From Mesostigma viride (taxonomy: Eukaryota; Streptophyta; Mesostigmatophyceae; Mesostigmatales; Mesostigmataceae), in NCBI GenBank assembly GCA_009746045.1, contig RPFO01000104.1, positions 5,323,395 to 5,387,394 of the forward strand: a DNA stretch of 64,000 nt, written 5' to 3'. The first letter of the stretch is position 1. Each line of letters opens with the position of its first letter. A program made the translations under genes and the position numbers. The notes under the pieces were generated by a model. The model saw only the letters and a list, made by a program, of their open reading frames with translations, made no database searches and was not told the origin of the DNA. Positions 51,601-61,920 of this stretch are shown piece after piece.

Positions 51601-54600
51601 CGCTAGCACAGGTGGCCCAGGATCCCACTATAGCCTCCTTAGACGCAGCAGCAGATAAGGTTATATCCTATGCCAGGTTAGCCCAACAGCTACACAAGGC
51701 AATGGGGCATGAGGCAGTGGCAGAAAGGCTGGCTAATAAAATTGATGGCCGTGACCTGGAACAGATGTGCAGGCATGTCAGGAAGCACTGTGAAGCGTGC
51801 CAACTGCATGCACCTAAACCCAAGAGATGGCATGTGGCCACCCCACCACTGGCTAGAGGAAAGCTAGTAGGGGATGTGATACACCTGGTGAAGGACACGG
51901 TGTATTACTTGGTCATAAAAGATGCCTGGTCTAGGTTTGTGGTGATAGAACCTTTGCCAGGCATGGCCAATGAACAACTGCACAGAGCCCTGCTGATTGC
52001 ACTAGCACGGTATCATCCTCAGGAAAAATTAATGCTGGATCAGCAGTTCACGTGGATACAAGATTATCCTGATCTGCCCAAGATAGACATTGCTGGGGCT
52101 CAAGATCATGAACGCCAGGGGATGATTGAACGTACCATGCGTGCTATCAGGGACCTCATAAAGAAAAATGAGTCCAGGACAGCAGAGTCTGGGAGCTATG
52201 CTGATAGGACAGCGTGGGCAGCTGAAGTGTGCAGAACTCTGAACACCAAGCCCCTCATGTCTTCTCCTTTTGGTGAAATCACACCAATTGGCCTGCAATC
52301 AGGTAGCTACTCTCAGGAGGTACTAGACCACTACAACACGCAGAGGCAACACTTGGCCAAGTTGCTGGCAAAAAAGGATAAGAGTAATGCCAGGCCTGTG
52401 TTTGAAGTGGGGGATCAGGTACTCTACTATAGGGAAGGGGAAGGGAACAAAGCCCACTCTGGTAGATGGCATGGTCCAGCTGAAATCATCAGGTTCTCAG
52501 AAACAGGGGACACGGTGACTATTCAGCATCACAGAGAGCGAATGGTTGGCAAGCATAGACTGAAGCTTTATTACCCTCCTTTGGCAGACGTGTCAGGGGT
52601 AGAATTCTTGGACATGGATTCAGAGCCTCAGTCTGGTGGGTTGGTCTCACCCAGTGAATTGGCTAGGGACATAGCTGATGCAAGCAACACAACCATAGAC
52701 GCTCCTGTGTTCCTCAGTGGTGCAGCCCCACCACAGCCCACTGGTCCAACTGGGCAGGAGGAACGTGCACTGGATGAGCAGCAGGTCGCTCCTCCCTCAT
52801 CTCAGGAACAGCCACACGAAGCAGCAGATCCTGTTGTCCCCAGGAATAAATTTGCTGAGGCTCTAAAAGCTCTACATAGAGCACACACTGCCAAGGCACA
52901 AATGGCAGCAGGTGCAGCACAAGTCAATGCTGTGGGTGAATCTAACCAGGATCCCAGTATTCTGGCAGTAGACACACAGGCACAGGTGAGCATCATCAGT
53001 GCACAAGCTGTATCTGGCCTAAGTCTGCAACGCTCGCCCTGGGCTAGAGTGTCAGATTTTTCAGGCAAAACAAAAATGGCAGTCAAAGGCCAAGTGCTAA
53101 TTCCCATTCTGGGTGTGCCCACTCCCTTCCAGGTAGTAGAGGGCTACAAGGGGAATGCACTGCTGGGGGAACCATTTGTCTCATACCCTGGAGTTGTCAT
53201 CTCAGCTGGGAGGTTGAGCGTGACTGGGGTGGGGCAGGTCACCCTGGACCATTTCAAAATTCCTTTAACACAGATCAGTGATGGCCTGGAAGCAGCCATC
53301 AATGCTGTCAACATAAAATACCTCCCAGGTCAGGAACCCTGTGTTGATTCCCTCATTCATTCTCAGAAGCTACACCCCTCTGCGTTTGGGCTTGGTAGAT
53401 GGGACATTGCGTCCATGTCTCCCTTGTCCTATGATGATGTGGTCAAAGACTGTCAAACGCAGATTGGTTTTCTGAAATGGATGGAAGCCTTTAACAGGGC
53501 TAGAGAGGAATGGGTTTGTCCTGATCCACGTAGTAAGTCCCAGGTACCACCTGTAACACCGATTGAGGCACTGCCACAAGGGGCCAGAAAGCTCAGACTG
53601 AAGTTTGTCTGCAAGCATAAACCCCAGGCAGATGGGACACCTCCCATTTTTCATGCCAGACCTTGTGTCACGGAGTTCAGGGGCTCCACTGAGCTAACAG
53701 AGGCTGAACTGTATACCCCTGGTATTCAGCAGACGTCTCTTAAGGTCCTGTTGGCCACTTTCCTTCACCATCTGAATGCTGGTAAGGACTACGTGTGTAA
53801 AGCCACTGACATTAAGCGTGCCTTCCTTAAAGGCAACCCTGACATAGCCCAAAAGGTGTGGAGGGGTCAAGTCTATGTGGTCAACACTCCCAAAGTCTGG
53901 TCTGGGGACATCAAGGAACCTCATCTAAGGCCTAACTTGGGGGTAGAAGGGCTTCAGTCAGCACCTAAAATTTTTAGGCTGTCTGCCCAAGAGGTCTTCC
54001 TGAAGCTGGGGGCCCAGTATGATGATATTGACCCTTGTTTCTTCACCATCCCTCATCCTGCTGGTTTGATGATGTTTGTGTGGCATGGGGATGATCAGCT
54101 CATTACTGGTCCCAGGGCAGCTGTGGAGGATTTCATTGCTCAAGTGTCTGCTAGCTTTGAATTAGGCAAGCAGCTGGAGCTGGGGAAAGATCCTGTCAAG
54201 TTCTGTGGCATCATTCTGAACCTGTTTAAGGAGCAGAAGGAGTGGGTGTGTTCTCTCAAAGCCTCCCCTGAGTATGTCATGTCTTGCAAAGATGTTCTTC
54301 CCTCTGACATCACTCCTGATCTCTGTCCCACTATTAGGGGTAAGCTAGGTTGGCTGTGTGCCACTTGTGCTCCTCACCTGGCGGTGGTCAGCAGAGTGGA
54401 TGATGATGTCCTCATGGAGGTAGGGTCTAGGGCTATTAAACAGGTGTTGCATGATGGCCCTCCCCTTATTCTTCATGCTCTGGATCTGTTCCAACCCATC
54501 CACATCACATGCATGATGGACAGTTCCATGGAGTCACGGGTAGTCACTAAGGTACAAGCCAGAGAGGCAGGTCTCTTTATGTTGTCTAACCCCACTGGCA

Positions 54601-54998
54601 AGCAATCTTTGGTTTCCTGGTTCAGCAGACTCCACAAGCGCAAGGCAGTCAGCAGCAATGTAGCAGAATGCCGTGCTGTGGTATCAGCTGTGTTGCATGC
54701 CAGGTATTTGAACCATCTGCTGGTGTGGTTGCAGCATCAGGCTGGTAGTTATGCTGGTGTCAAATCCCATCTGCTGACTGACAGTCAATCCCTTCTCTCT
54801 TTCCTGGACAACCCCTTGGCTGTGCACACCGATTTGGACTGGATTGTCCTCAAGCAGGAGTGTACCTATCTGGAGTCCAAGACTCACATCCGAGACCCTG
54901 ACAATGCAGCAGATGCACTCACAAAAGTGCCACAGGCTGCAGGGCCTCAGTACAGAGTCCTATACACGCTGATGAACCCATATAACGGCAGAGGGTGA
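48699..54998 (+). CDS. gag-pol: Copia-B Gag-Pol polyprotein (2099 aa, single ORF)
   Basis: Starts at the first ATG after the LTR and leader. Residues 1-560: acidic start, then a long charged coiled coil (ELEQQRELEAQREAQLR and similar). 547-584: Gln-rich tract. About 590-800: Gag capsid-like helices. 869-882: CCHC knuckle CTRCSCKGHERDDC, then a second Cys/His cluster CPGCWEPRH. 990-1046: integrase zinc region (HKAMGH, CEAC). Integrase core: GDVIHLV near 1060, D near 1113 and E near 1143 (x29). About 1420-1500: retropepsin-like VDTQAQVSIIS, VLIPILG, ALLGEPF. RT: DIKRAFLKGNPD near 1704 and WHGDD near 1796. RNase H: 1935-2075, ending DNAADALTK. Only about 110 residues separate knuckle and integrase and they hold no DTG/DSG, so the usual protease site is empty. 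Homologous to Copia-A Pol but without a stop between Gag and Pol. Confidence 0.88.
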   Translation: MSNVSNTDYSSESSLSPSSEDLDYRAAVRGRQGRDDHAGSDAGSGRSSSDEDQRFLDQLAARPPLYNVWRPNAPPAEGQPTAPELVTGPGRVVPVLGDIPSDGYDEDEDLVDLELPEDKEKREELLRREAERIRQEAQLRRELEQQRELEAQREAQLRAETEMDRTARVLAERQQERDRVARAGLRAGPTGAREAPPYVLRKKNELYTFAHRRTARSFRRMAGDVLQETDSSVEMQPGARGEELVLMDPAMVEAERLAKIEYARHCQRKAKRAMVRSMAENSLARERAAREAQHREMKRLRAKAHDAAEKTRRHQARLDAALKRSEATLATMVGPARREQEARLARKSRRNARALDRRMRKEERALRRYQEAARTWALQGEFGDAIRFERGLAPHEPLPEEAVLDFMRTPQPARAQRGTALLNARERVRAGADTPYPPPPTPTHTMQTDTDLELDRIAALLHQELDAAEANPTKRARAAEAVEHLLKAAKRVRQGKWQEGCGPSSTPQRSHPEEDGDEGKDGGAPGGGAPASTGGMAGGSNAGAATQQQQQPQHQQQQQQQQQRQHQQQQPQQQQQQQQQPHPQATVAVPQRPRFDASRREDRITFPGLAEGYVQEDALEFLFKIEHSWSHDNIRDWFPALRVSNTIHQSAPSIKQMVQMYERRASTPGAEEVQIFTEFIADLKGLLTKGEHLQALKGFTWLASYKVNKSDYVRDNKQFVLYIDRDEELKKLNSKYLIHQWLTKAELDKNTNAVLLAGLKDKWDDFRGAMLFIQQSLEPFSTVKEPKVNKVQGGGGQDGAGPSRKKLIKEVVAQVKAVFKGPQQGKKAGGSSKQQGKSDKGGKGNPGSKAGSSQGPSQKGKPHDSTLYCTRCSCKGHERDDCWKGKPELGSDVDVCPGCWEPRHPLPAGGRCNKPRKGASTGRPNKQASTQDDCKSPVPWFLNGRVPSICSVLPDSEEVDWDLAYDMTLAQVAQDPTIASLDAAADKVISYARLAQQLHKAMGHEAVAERLANKIDGRDLEQMCRHVRKHCEACQLHAPKPKRWHVATPPLARGKLVGDVIHLVKDTVYYLVIKDAWSRFVVIEPLPGMANEQLHRALLIALARYHPQEKLMLDQQFTWIQDYPDLPKIDIAGAQDHERQGMIERTMRAIRDLIKKNESRTAESGSYADRTAWAAEVCRTLNTKPLMSSPFGEITPIGLQSGSYSQEVLDHYNTQRQHLAKLLAKKDKSNARPVFEVGDQVLYYREGEGNKAHSGRWHGPAEIIRFSETGDTVTIQHHRERMVGKHRLKLYYPPLADVSGVEFLDMDSEPQSGGLVSPSELARDIADASNTTIDAPVFLSGAAPPQPTGPTGQEERALDEQQVAPPSSQEQPHEAADPVVPRNKFAEALKALHRAHTAKAQMAAGAAQVNAVGESNQDPSILAVDTQAQVSIISAQAVSGLSLQRSPWARVSDFSGKTKMAVKGQVLIPILGVPTPFQVVEGYKGNALLGEPFVSYPGVVISAGRLSVTGVGQVTLDHFKIPLTQISDGLEAAINAVNIKYLPGQEPCVDSLIHSQKLHPSAFGLGRWDIASMSPLSYDDVVKDCQTQIGFLKWMEAFNRAREEWVCPDPRSKSQVPPVTPIEALPQGARKLRLKFVCKHKPQADGTPPIFHARPCVTEFRGSTELTEAELYTPGIQQTSLKVLLATFLHHLNAGKDYVCKATDIKRAFLKGNPDIAQKVWRGQVYVVNTPKVWSGDIKEPHLRPNLGVEGLQSAPKIFRLSAQEVFLKLGAQYDDIDPCFFTIPHPAGLMMFVWHGDDQLITGPRAAVEDFIAQVSASFELGKQLELGKDPVKFCGIILNLFKEQKEWVCSLKASPEYVMSCKDVLPSDITPDLCPTIRGKLGWLCATCAPHLAVVSRVDDDVLMEVGSRAIKQVLHDGPPLILHALDLFQPIHITCMMDSSMESRVVTKVQAREAGLFMLSNPTGKQSLVSWFSRLHKRKAVSSNVAECRAVVSAVLHARYLNHLLVWLQHQAGSYAGVKSHLLTDSQSLLSFLDNPLAVHTDLDWIVLKQECTYLESKTHIRDPDNAADALTKVPQAAGPQYRVLYTLMNPYNGRG

Positions 54999-55373
54999 AG
55001 TGCCTCAGCCTAGGGATCTTAGCACCAGATAGGAGGGTGGTCATGGGGTGGCAGGGTCTGAAGTGTCCCACCCGTAAGACTCTCTTTGCGTCATTAAAGA
55101 TTGAGGTCAGAAGGGTCCTCCTTTATTGATGGCTTGTTCTTTGTCAATAAAACGTGTGGTCATATTTTTCTGACAATGGTTTTCCTAACACAGGCACCCA
55201 ACCAGTGGGGATGTTGTATCCAACACGGAGGAGCTATGGGCGCTTTTATAAATGCATCTCTTTCAGTGTCCTGGTTGTCCCTGTGGGGAACCTTGCTTAT
55301 CAGTAGTGGTTGGCATATGAGTGGGTTGTGGGAAGAGTCTTCCCCTCACTCCCCAAAGAAAAGTAATAATGGG

Positions 55374-55894
55374 AGTTATTCTAGGGCTTCAGGCCTAGAC
55401 TATCAGTACACGTGGCGTTGTCCCCGTCTCCCAAGTGGGATACGGACATGGACGGTAGTGTAGTACACTGGACATATCTCTACTAGGATTTAGATCCGCA
55501 CGTGCCATGATGGGCACGTGGGTGCTAGATATTAGCACTGAGATATGTAGTGCACACGCACGTGGGTATTCACGTGGTAGGGTTTATGAGCTGTGATGCA
55601 GACCACAAGGTGGCTGCAGTGCTAGTCCTGTACGGAGGTCCTAGGGGAGGTCCAGGATCGTCCACGTAGTGCTGTTAGGCAGTCGTTGCCTGCGGGCATC
55701 GTATCAGTCCTAGCTGGAGTAGATCTAGCTGGACGGAGCCAGCACCTCATTGGTTAGCACTAGTACAGGATAGCTAGGTTACCCTAACCTACGTGCCCAT
55801 GCAATCCAGCTTGGCAAGCTTGCATGGGTTGATATTATGCCAGCCATTGCATAATCCAACACACGTTCGCATCCATTGCACGAGTGCCATAACT
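55374..55894 (+). repeat. Copia-B 3' LTR
   Basis: 521 bp, AGTTATTC...CATAACT, preceded by AAAGAAAAGTAATAATGGG (polypurine tract). It matches the reconstituted 5' LTR without visible differences. Confidence 0.92.
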
Positions 55895-58800
55895 CAGGTG
55901 GCATGGCAATCTGGGGCTGGACACTGCCTTAGAGGTAGACACTAATTCTCAGGTTTCCATCATTGGGACCAGAGCTGCAGCAGGGTACAGCATGACTGAA
56001 CCCAGCTATCAGTTTGTGTCTGACTTCAGTGGCGGGGTACACGTGAAGGTACTCAGTGGGTGAGGTATCTATTCCTATCCTTGGACAGGACACTGCATTT
56101 TGTGTCTTGGAGGGCTATCAGGGACCTGCTCTTCTGGGGCAGAATTTCCTATGCCAGGATGGGGTAGTGATCACGTCCTCTCTCCTGACTAAGGAAGGGG
56201 CTGGTCAGGTCCCACTGATTAATTTCAGGACCACTCACCTATCACGTGCAGTAACCAGGACGGTTAAGCGTGTGCAAGTGTGACAGGGGCAGGAGCCCTT
56301 GGTTGATGACCTCATACTGCCAGCTGCTAGTCATCCAAGCAGTTTGGGCATTGGTCCTCACTCACTTGCTGGACACAGCCCTATCAACTACCAAGGCCTG
56401 GTGAAGCTCATGTCCTCTCCCATTATGTGTCCCCAGGTCACACTGGGTCTGATTAAATCTGGGGAGGACTGGATCTCCAAGAAATGCGTGGAACCTGTCA
56501 ATGACCTGCCTCCTGCACGACGTCTACTCAAGCTCAAGTTTGTCATCAAGATGAAGGAGGTGCATGGACGGGGTCAAGGTACCACACGTCAGGCCAGTGC
56601 TGAATGAGTTCAAGGGTACTGGTGAGTGCACTGCTGAGGAGTTGTATACCCCTGGCATGCTGCATGACACTTGGAGGCTGCTGCTGTGTGTATTTCTAGG
56701 CCTTCTCAACAAGGGCTTGGACTATGGCTCAGTGGTGGTAGACTTCAAGAGGGCATTTCTGGAGGGGGATGCAGATGTGGCACAGGAAAAGTGGGAGGGC
56801 AAGACGCCTTTCTATGTCAGGGTGCCTGCTGTATGGAAAAGGGATATTCACACTGAGTTCCTTAAAATCCACAAGGGCCTGGAGGGCCTGAGGTCAAGTC
56901 CAATAATCTGGAGGGAGACTCTCAACCGTTTCCTGAAGGAGCATTGCAACTTGAAGGTCTCTCCTGTAGACCCCTGTCTGTTTCTGGGGCAATGGGAAGG
57001 CCTACCAGTGTATGCTTCGCTGCACGGGGATGACCTACATCTGATAGCTCCCACGTCGTGGCTTAAGGAGCTGATCTCCATCATTAAGTCCAAGTTTCCT
57101 CTGGGTAGGGAGCAATGGCAGGTGGAGAATGAGCCTCTCCTGTTTGTGGGCATGGAGGCCACACTGGTGAAGAAGGGGGGGGAGTGGCGTATGCTGCTGG
57201 TGGGGGGCAATGATTATCAAGAGACCCTCATTAGCATGCTTCCTCCAGTCATCACACAGGCACTGTGTCCCATGGTGAGGGGCATGGTTGCTTGGGTGGC
57301 AGGCATTTCCAGGCCAGACCTTATGGTCATAGCCAGGTTGCCTGATGACATGCTGATGGAGCTAGGGTCTGCCAAAGTGGCTGATCAGGTCAGGGCTTCA
57401 TGATTCTGGCATTCTGTTGTCTGCAGTGGATTTATCACAACCCATTTGCATGGAGCTGTATGTGGATAGCTCAATGGACAGCAGGCAGGTCTCCAAGGTC
57501 AGGGGCAGGGCTGCAGGGCTCTTTAAGTGCTCAGGCATGCAGGAAGGCCTGGGGAGTTTGGTGAGCTGGTTCAGTCGCCTGCACAAACGGGTGGCTGTCA
57601 GCAGTGATGTGGCAGAATGCAGGGCTATTTGTGAAGGCATTCACACCAGCCTTTATCTGAAGGAGTTGCTTCATCAGATGACTTCTAACACTCCTTGGCC
57701 ACTTCAGGTTACCACTCTTCTCAAAACAGACTCCATGGGGATGGTGCAGTTTGTGCACAGGCAGATGGCCAGAAGTAGGGACTTGGATTATCTCCTTCTT
57801 AAGGAATTGTCCTCCTTGGCTAATATTGAGCATATCCCTGGGGTTGACAATCCTGCTGATGCTTTGACCAAGCTAGTGCAGAAGGCAGCAGTGCAATACA
57901 AGGTTCTTCAGTCTCTGATGGACCCATCTCAGCAAGCTGTCTAAGCTGGTGCATGGTTATAGGGCATTGGAAACAGCAGATTGTGTGGTAGTGTCAGCAT
58001 TGTGACTGGCATAATACCTGTATTTTAGTCTGTACTAAGGCTCATGGACCATGGTACACTCACTCTGATCATAATCAGGATACAGCCAGGTTTTGGCTGG
58101 GGTTCATGCTGTTGACTACACAAGGTTGACAGGTCCATTACAGACCATGTATTCTATTTTAAAAGACATGTATATTTGTACATACCTCTCACAATGGTCT
58201 GGGAACCTTTATTCTGGGGTTTATAGGGCGGGGTTCGATTCCCTGGTATTATGTTTCTACAAGCTGGCCTGCTCAGGTGTTTTACCTGTTCAGACTTCCC
58301 TAGTTCCCCAGGGCAGGATTTAATTGTTGCCTATGTGTTTCATTTTGTCATTTGTTTGCTGTGGCAATTTATCATCTGACAAGTAGACGGGCGCCATAAG
58401 ACGGGCGCCAATACTAACCTGTTGAGAGTATGACGGGGAAACTATTGTAATACGTCTTACTCTGTCAAGTGGTAATTTAATTGTCATGGTTTATTATGCT
58501 TACATTGAATATGTACTGGGTTTTATGGGATTAGTATCTGGGATTAATGTAACTCACCGCCAGAAGGTCATTGTACTGGAGGCTCTACCGAGGTGATGGG
58601 ATTAATTCCTGGAGAAGACCTCATAGAATTAACCTGTATGTATTTAATTTTGTATGTTTCTAATATCTGGTGGTACTCTGTAATGCCACTTCCATAGGTT
58701 TTTATCCATTTCTCATGGAATGGTTTTCCCTGTGGCAGATCTGTTTCTTTTCCAGTTCCTTAAAAGAAAGGGCTGGGGGAATGGCATTGGCCATTAAAGA

Positions 58801-58896
58801 CATCTGTTCAAGCTTCAAGCTGGAGTGAAGGACATTTCAAGCTACTTCAAGGGTCCCTGGCAGGGGATGTGATCCCTAAAGAAAAAAAGGGATTGG

Positions 58897-59518
58897 AGTT
58901 AACGTAAAGGATTTACGTTAGGTGGATAGAGATTGTTACGCTCTTTCCAACGGCACCTTGAACGCCTCATTTGGTTACGGGACGTAAAAGTTATGACGTT
59001 TCCTAGGCTGTGCCGACAGTACCCGGCGCGCCACTGTGGGCGCGTACGGACACAGGATGTACAAGTGTCACTGTGATAGTCCGCAGGACGTTGACAGGAC
59101 TTGTACAGAGTTAGGACTTGATAGTCAATTGATAGGTAGGCGTGCTGTAGCGCGCCAGGACCTATGAGACAATTGATGCTGAGTAATGTACGGATAGGTC
59201 CACAGGACTAGCCGTATGGACAATTGATAGATCTGCGCGCCAAAGGCGTGCCAGAGTCTGTGTAATCAATTGATTGACAGTTCAGCTGTGACAGTGCAGC
59301 TGAATACTTGGACGCGTCCCTAGCAAGCTATATGTGTGACTTGGTCGCACCGGGACGCTAGCTCTTGCGTGCACGCTCTCTTGGCACAACGACCCTGTCG
59401 TCTGTGCTACGTGCAGTCTTGGACTTGACGTGACTTACGTCTGTGTTTGCTTATTATAATAAAGGCAACTTTCCTGCAAGAGCCATGGATTCCCTCGGTG
59501 GTAAACTCTCACACAACT
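58897..59518 (+). repeat. Copia-A copy 2, 3' LTR
   Basis: 622 bp. Compared with 33197-33813 it has an extra GAGTTA-like block at about 59108 and a few substitutions (for example TTAGGTGG for TTAGATGG). Confidence 0.92.
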
Positions 59519-59523
59519 CACAT

Positions 59524-60440
59524 GCAATAGTGCCAAATCATATATTCCCAAATACTAGAGAGGGGGGGACATGCAGCCCCAATTTTTCAGGTCATTCTGA
59601 CAAGCGCAGCCCTACTTGATGGATATTCCTAGATTGCCACCTGTGACGAAGCTAAGGGAGGTTTTAGCTAGTATTTAACCACACTAACACCCCTTTATAC
59701 ATCTAAGCCTCATGAAAACTGGCCAAACCACATACTACCATTCTCTGCACATATGGTACCTCCTATTATGTTCAAGGTTTGACGCCATTCTGACAAGAAC
59801 TGCCCAAGTTACAACCATTCCAAGACGGCCACCCATGTAGACGCTACAAGGAAATTAGAGTAACCATTTAGCCACACTAGCACCTCCTTCTTCATCAAAG
59901 ACATCTGCAAACTGACCAAAGCACACATAATCAACTCTTGCACGCTGACGGCAACGCATGCTCAATGTGGGGGGTCATTGCGACAAGAACTGCTCAAGTT
60001 GATGGGTTTCCTATATGACCACATGACAAGGCGCTAAGAACAACTCAGTAAGTTAGTAACCCCACAGTGCCACTTAATATGCCATCCAACATGCACCAAA
60101 ACCATGCAGAGTATGTTTACAAAGTACAAAGGGGTGGCCACGCACCTCATATGTCTTCATCATCCCTCCAGCATGGCCAGCCTTGTAAATATGTGCACAG
60201 CCTTGACGATGGTAGCCCTAACATGCCTAAGCAGCATTTCCTATGTTTCTCCCAGGTTAGAGTGTAAGGTTGATGCCAACCAAGCTAATGAACACAACAA
60301 CACCTCCTAAACTGTCCTCCCCGGCGCATGGATGACAAACTGGGACTATGGAGGGCAAGGAACCAAGTAAGAACATGGTATATATAGCTTGCATGCAGTC
60401 ATGCATGTCAACCATGGTTGGCTCAGCACATTGTAGTCTT
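59524..60440. repeat. Degenerate tandem repeat of about 190 bp and unassigned flank
   Basis: Related blocks (GTCATTCTGACAAG, GCCATTCTGACAAGAACTG, GTCATTGCGACAAGAACTG) recur at about 59591, 59784 and 59974, with looser similarity between them. There is no gene. The remainder up to 60440 shows nothing recognisable. Confidence 0.55.
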
Positions 60441-60447
60441 GTCACAT

Positions 60448-61920
60448 CATCATTAATTAATTAATTAATTAGACTCGTGCTCCCGTTGGGGAGTCACGGA
60501 GCATTAACCCCGATGGATGGATGGATGGGTGCACACAGTCCTACCGGTCTAGTCTATCTACATCGGCTACATACTACATCTATCTAACAGCATTCTAACT
60601 ACAACATCTATCTAGACAGCCGCACGCTGTCCTAGGGGAGCTGTCTGGCGTGCCTCCCACGGGATTGCACACGCGGGCGCTTCCCCACCGGGGGGGGCTC
60701 GTTGTCCTCTATGACCTGGGCCCACTTGGCCTTGTCCATCATCTTCTTCCAAATCACGTACGGAGAGGCCTAGGCCCCCCATGTCCTCTACTAGCTGTTC
60801 TTTGAAGGTGCGGGCCTTGCGGCGTCTAACATCACTTGGCCCGGCCCACGTCAGGAGGTGCCGGCCAGGCTGGGCTGGTCGCAGTCCTGCGGGGGGGCCA
60901 CGTGAGGTGTCTACCTGGTTGGTGCGAGCTAGGTGCCCTACTAGCTGCAGGCGGCGCTGCTTAAATTAATGGTGCTGGTGATATAGGGCATGCCCTGGTA
61001 CAGGTCCTCATTGCGGACATTAGCAGCATATCCTACTCTGAAAATGGAACGCAGCATGCTGGTGACCGCGCCGTCCAGCTTGCGGGCCAGGTCGGCGGTG
61101 AGGGTCCACGTCTCGGCCCCATACGTGAGAACAGGAAGGACGAGGACCTTGAACAGGTCCTGTTTTTCGATCTTGCCCAGGGGCTTGCGCCACAGGGCCC
61201 GGTACTGGCGTAAAGCGTGCCAGGCGAGGGAGATGCGATGGTCCACATCAACCTCGCAGCTGGGGAGCAGGCTGCCCAGCAGCTTAACGCGGTCCCGATA
61301 CAGGACTCGAGAGCCGTCTAGGAGATAGAGGGGCGGCGGTGAGTTGGTGAGCCCAACCGCCAGGGCCTCTGTCTTCTTGCTGACCTCAAGCCCTGCACTG
61401 CACGGGCCTCGAGAGCCAGGCAGTCAAGCCATGTCTGCACGTGCTCAGTGTCCTCGAAGAGGGTGGTGTCGTCTGCGTAGATGATGTCTGCCAGCCGAAT
61501 CTCCGTGTCCGCACCGCCATGCCAGAATTTGTTAGCAACCTGCACTCCTGGTTCCCTGCCCAGTGCCCACGATGCGGGCAAATCGCTTGCGTGCCTGAAT
61601 CATTACGTATTCGACAACAATAATGAACAGGTAGGGCGACAGCACGCAGCCCTGCCACACACCCTTCTGTAAAGGGCATGGGGGCGTGGTCCCGTAAGAA
61701 GTGCGCACCGAAGTGGTGGACCCTTCATACAGGTTGCGGATGACAGCAATCAGGGGGCGGGGGATCCGGAACAACGTACTCGAGGATGTCCCAAAGCGCA
61801 GGCCAGAAAACCGAATCGAAGGCTTTGATGAAGTCCACCAGCACAAGGTGCCAAGGGGACTCACCAGGCACATCATCATAACAAAGGAAAGCTCAAACAA
61901 CCATTGGTGCCAGCTATCTA
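60448..61920 (-). pseudogene. 5'-truncated LINE with reverse transcriptase, frameshifted
   Basis: Read on the minus strand from about 61900 to 60448. RT motifs are LVLVDFIKAFDSVFWPALWD (61800-61860), IRNLYEGSTTSVRT, GVWQGCVLSPYLFIIV, the catalytic LADIIYADDTTLFED (about 61440-61500), then VLPVLTYGAETWTLTADLAR (about 61080-61150) typical of the region after the LINE RT domain, and ITSTINL. Further downstream a GHLARTNQ-like and Arg-rich tail follows. Several frame changes break it, and the N-terminal endonuclease is missing (5' truncation). The 3' end carries the stem-loop at 60477-60504 and a TTAA-type tail at 60453-60470. Confidence 0.75.

Larger units (their letters stand above)
40319..55894 (+). 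mobile_element. Copia-B LTR retrotransposon (coding-intact)
   Basis: Inserted in pol of Copia-A copy 2, with target duplication CAGGT at 40314-40318 and 55895-55899. LTRs of 521 bp (the 5' one split by Copia-A copy 3) end AGTTATTC...CATAACT, and no difference between them is visible by eye. The interior carries a single 2099-codon ORF. Without the nested copy the element would be about 7.7 kb. The identical LTRs and open frame suggest recent activity, but the split 5' LTR probably stops expression from this copy. Confidence 0.93.
35877..57944 (+). pseudogene. Copia-A pol, copy 2, split by two insertions
   Basis: Three pieces: 35877-36291 (linker up to the target duplication CAGGG), 39125-40318 (integrase and its C-terminal region) and 55895-57944 (retropepsin-like, RT and RNase H). 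The joined order is collinear with copy 3. The last piece has an in-frame stop (TGACAGGGG at 56280) and several short insertions: CATG near 56564, GATT near 57403, CAGT near 56053, and two near 57526-57540. It is therefore non-functional even apart from the nested elements. Confidence 0.85.
33197..59518 (+). mobile_element. Copia-A LTR retrotransposon, copy 2 (host of nested insertions)
   Basis: Outermost element of the nest. Target duplication CACAT at 33192-33196 and 59519-59523. Its pol is split twice: by a gag-only element at 36292-39124 and by Copia-B at 40319-55894. The 5' LTR is 617 bp and the 3' LTR 622 bp, differing mainly by an added GAGTTA-like block near 59108. ORF1 is intact; gag and pol are broken. 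With the inserts removed it would be about 7.9 kb. Confidence 0.93.
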
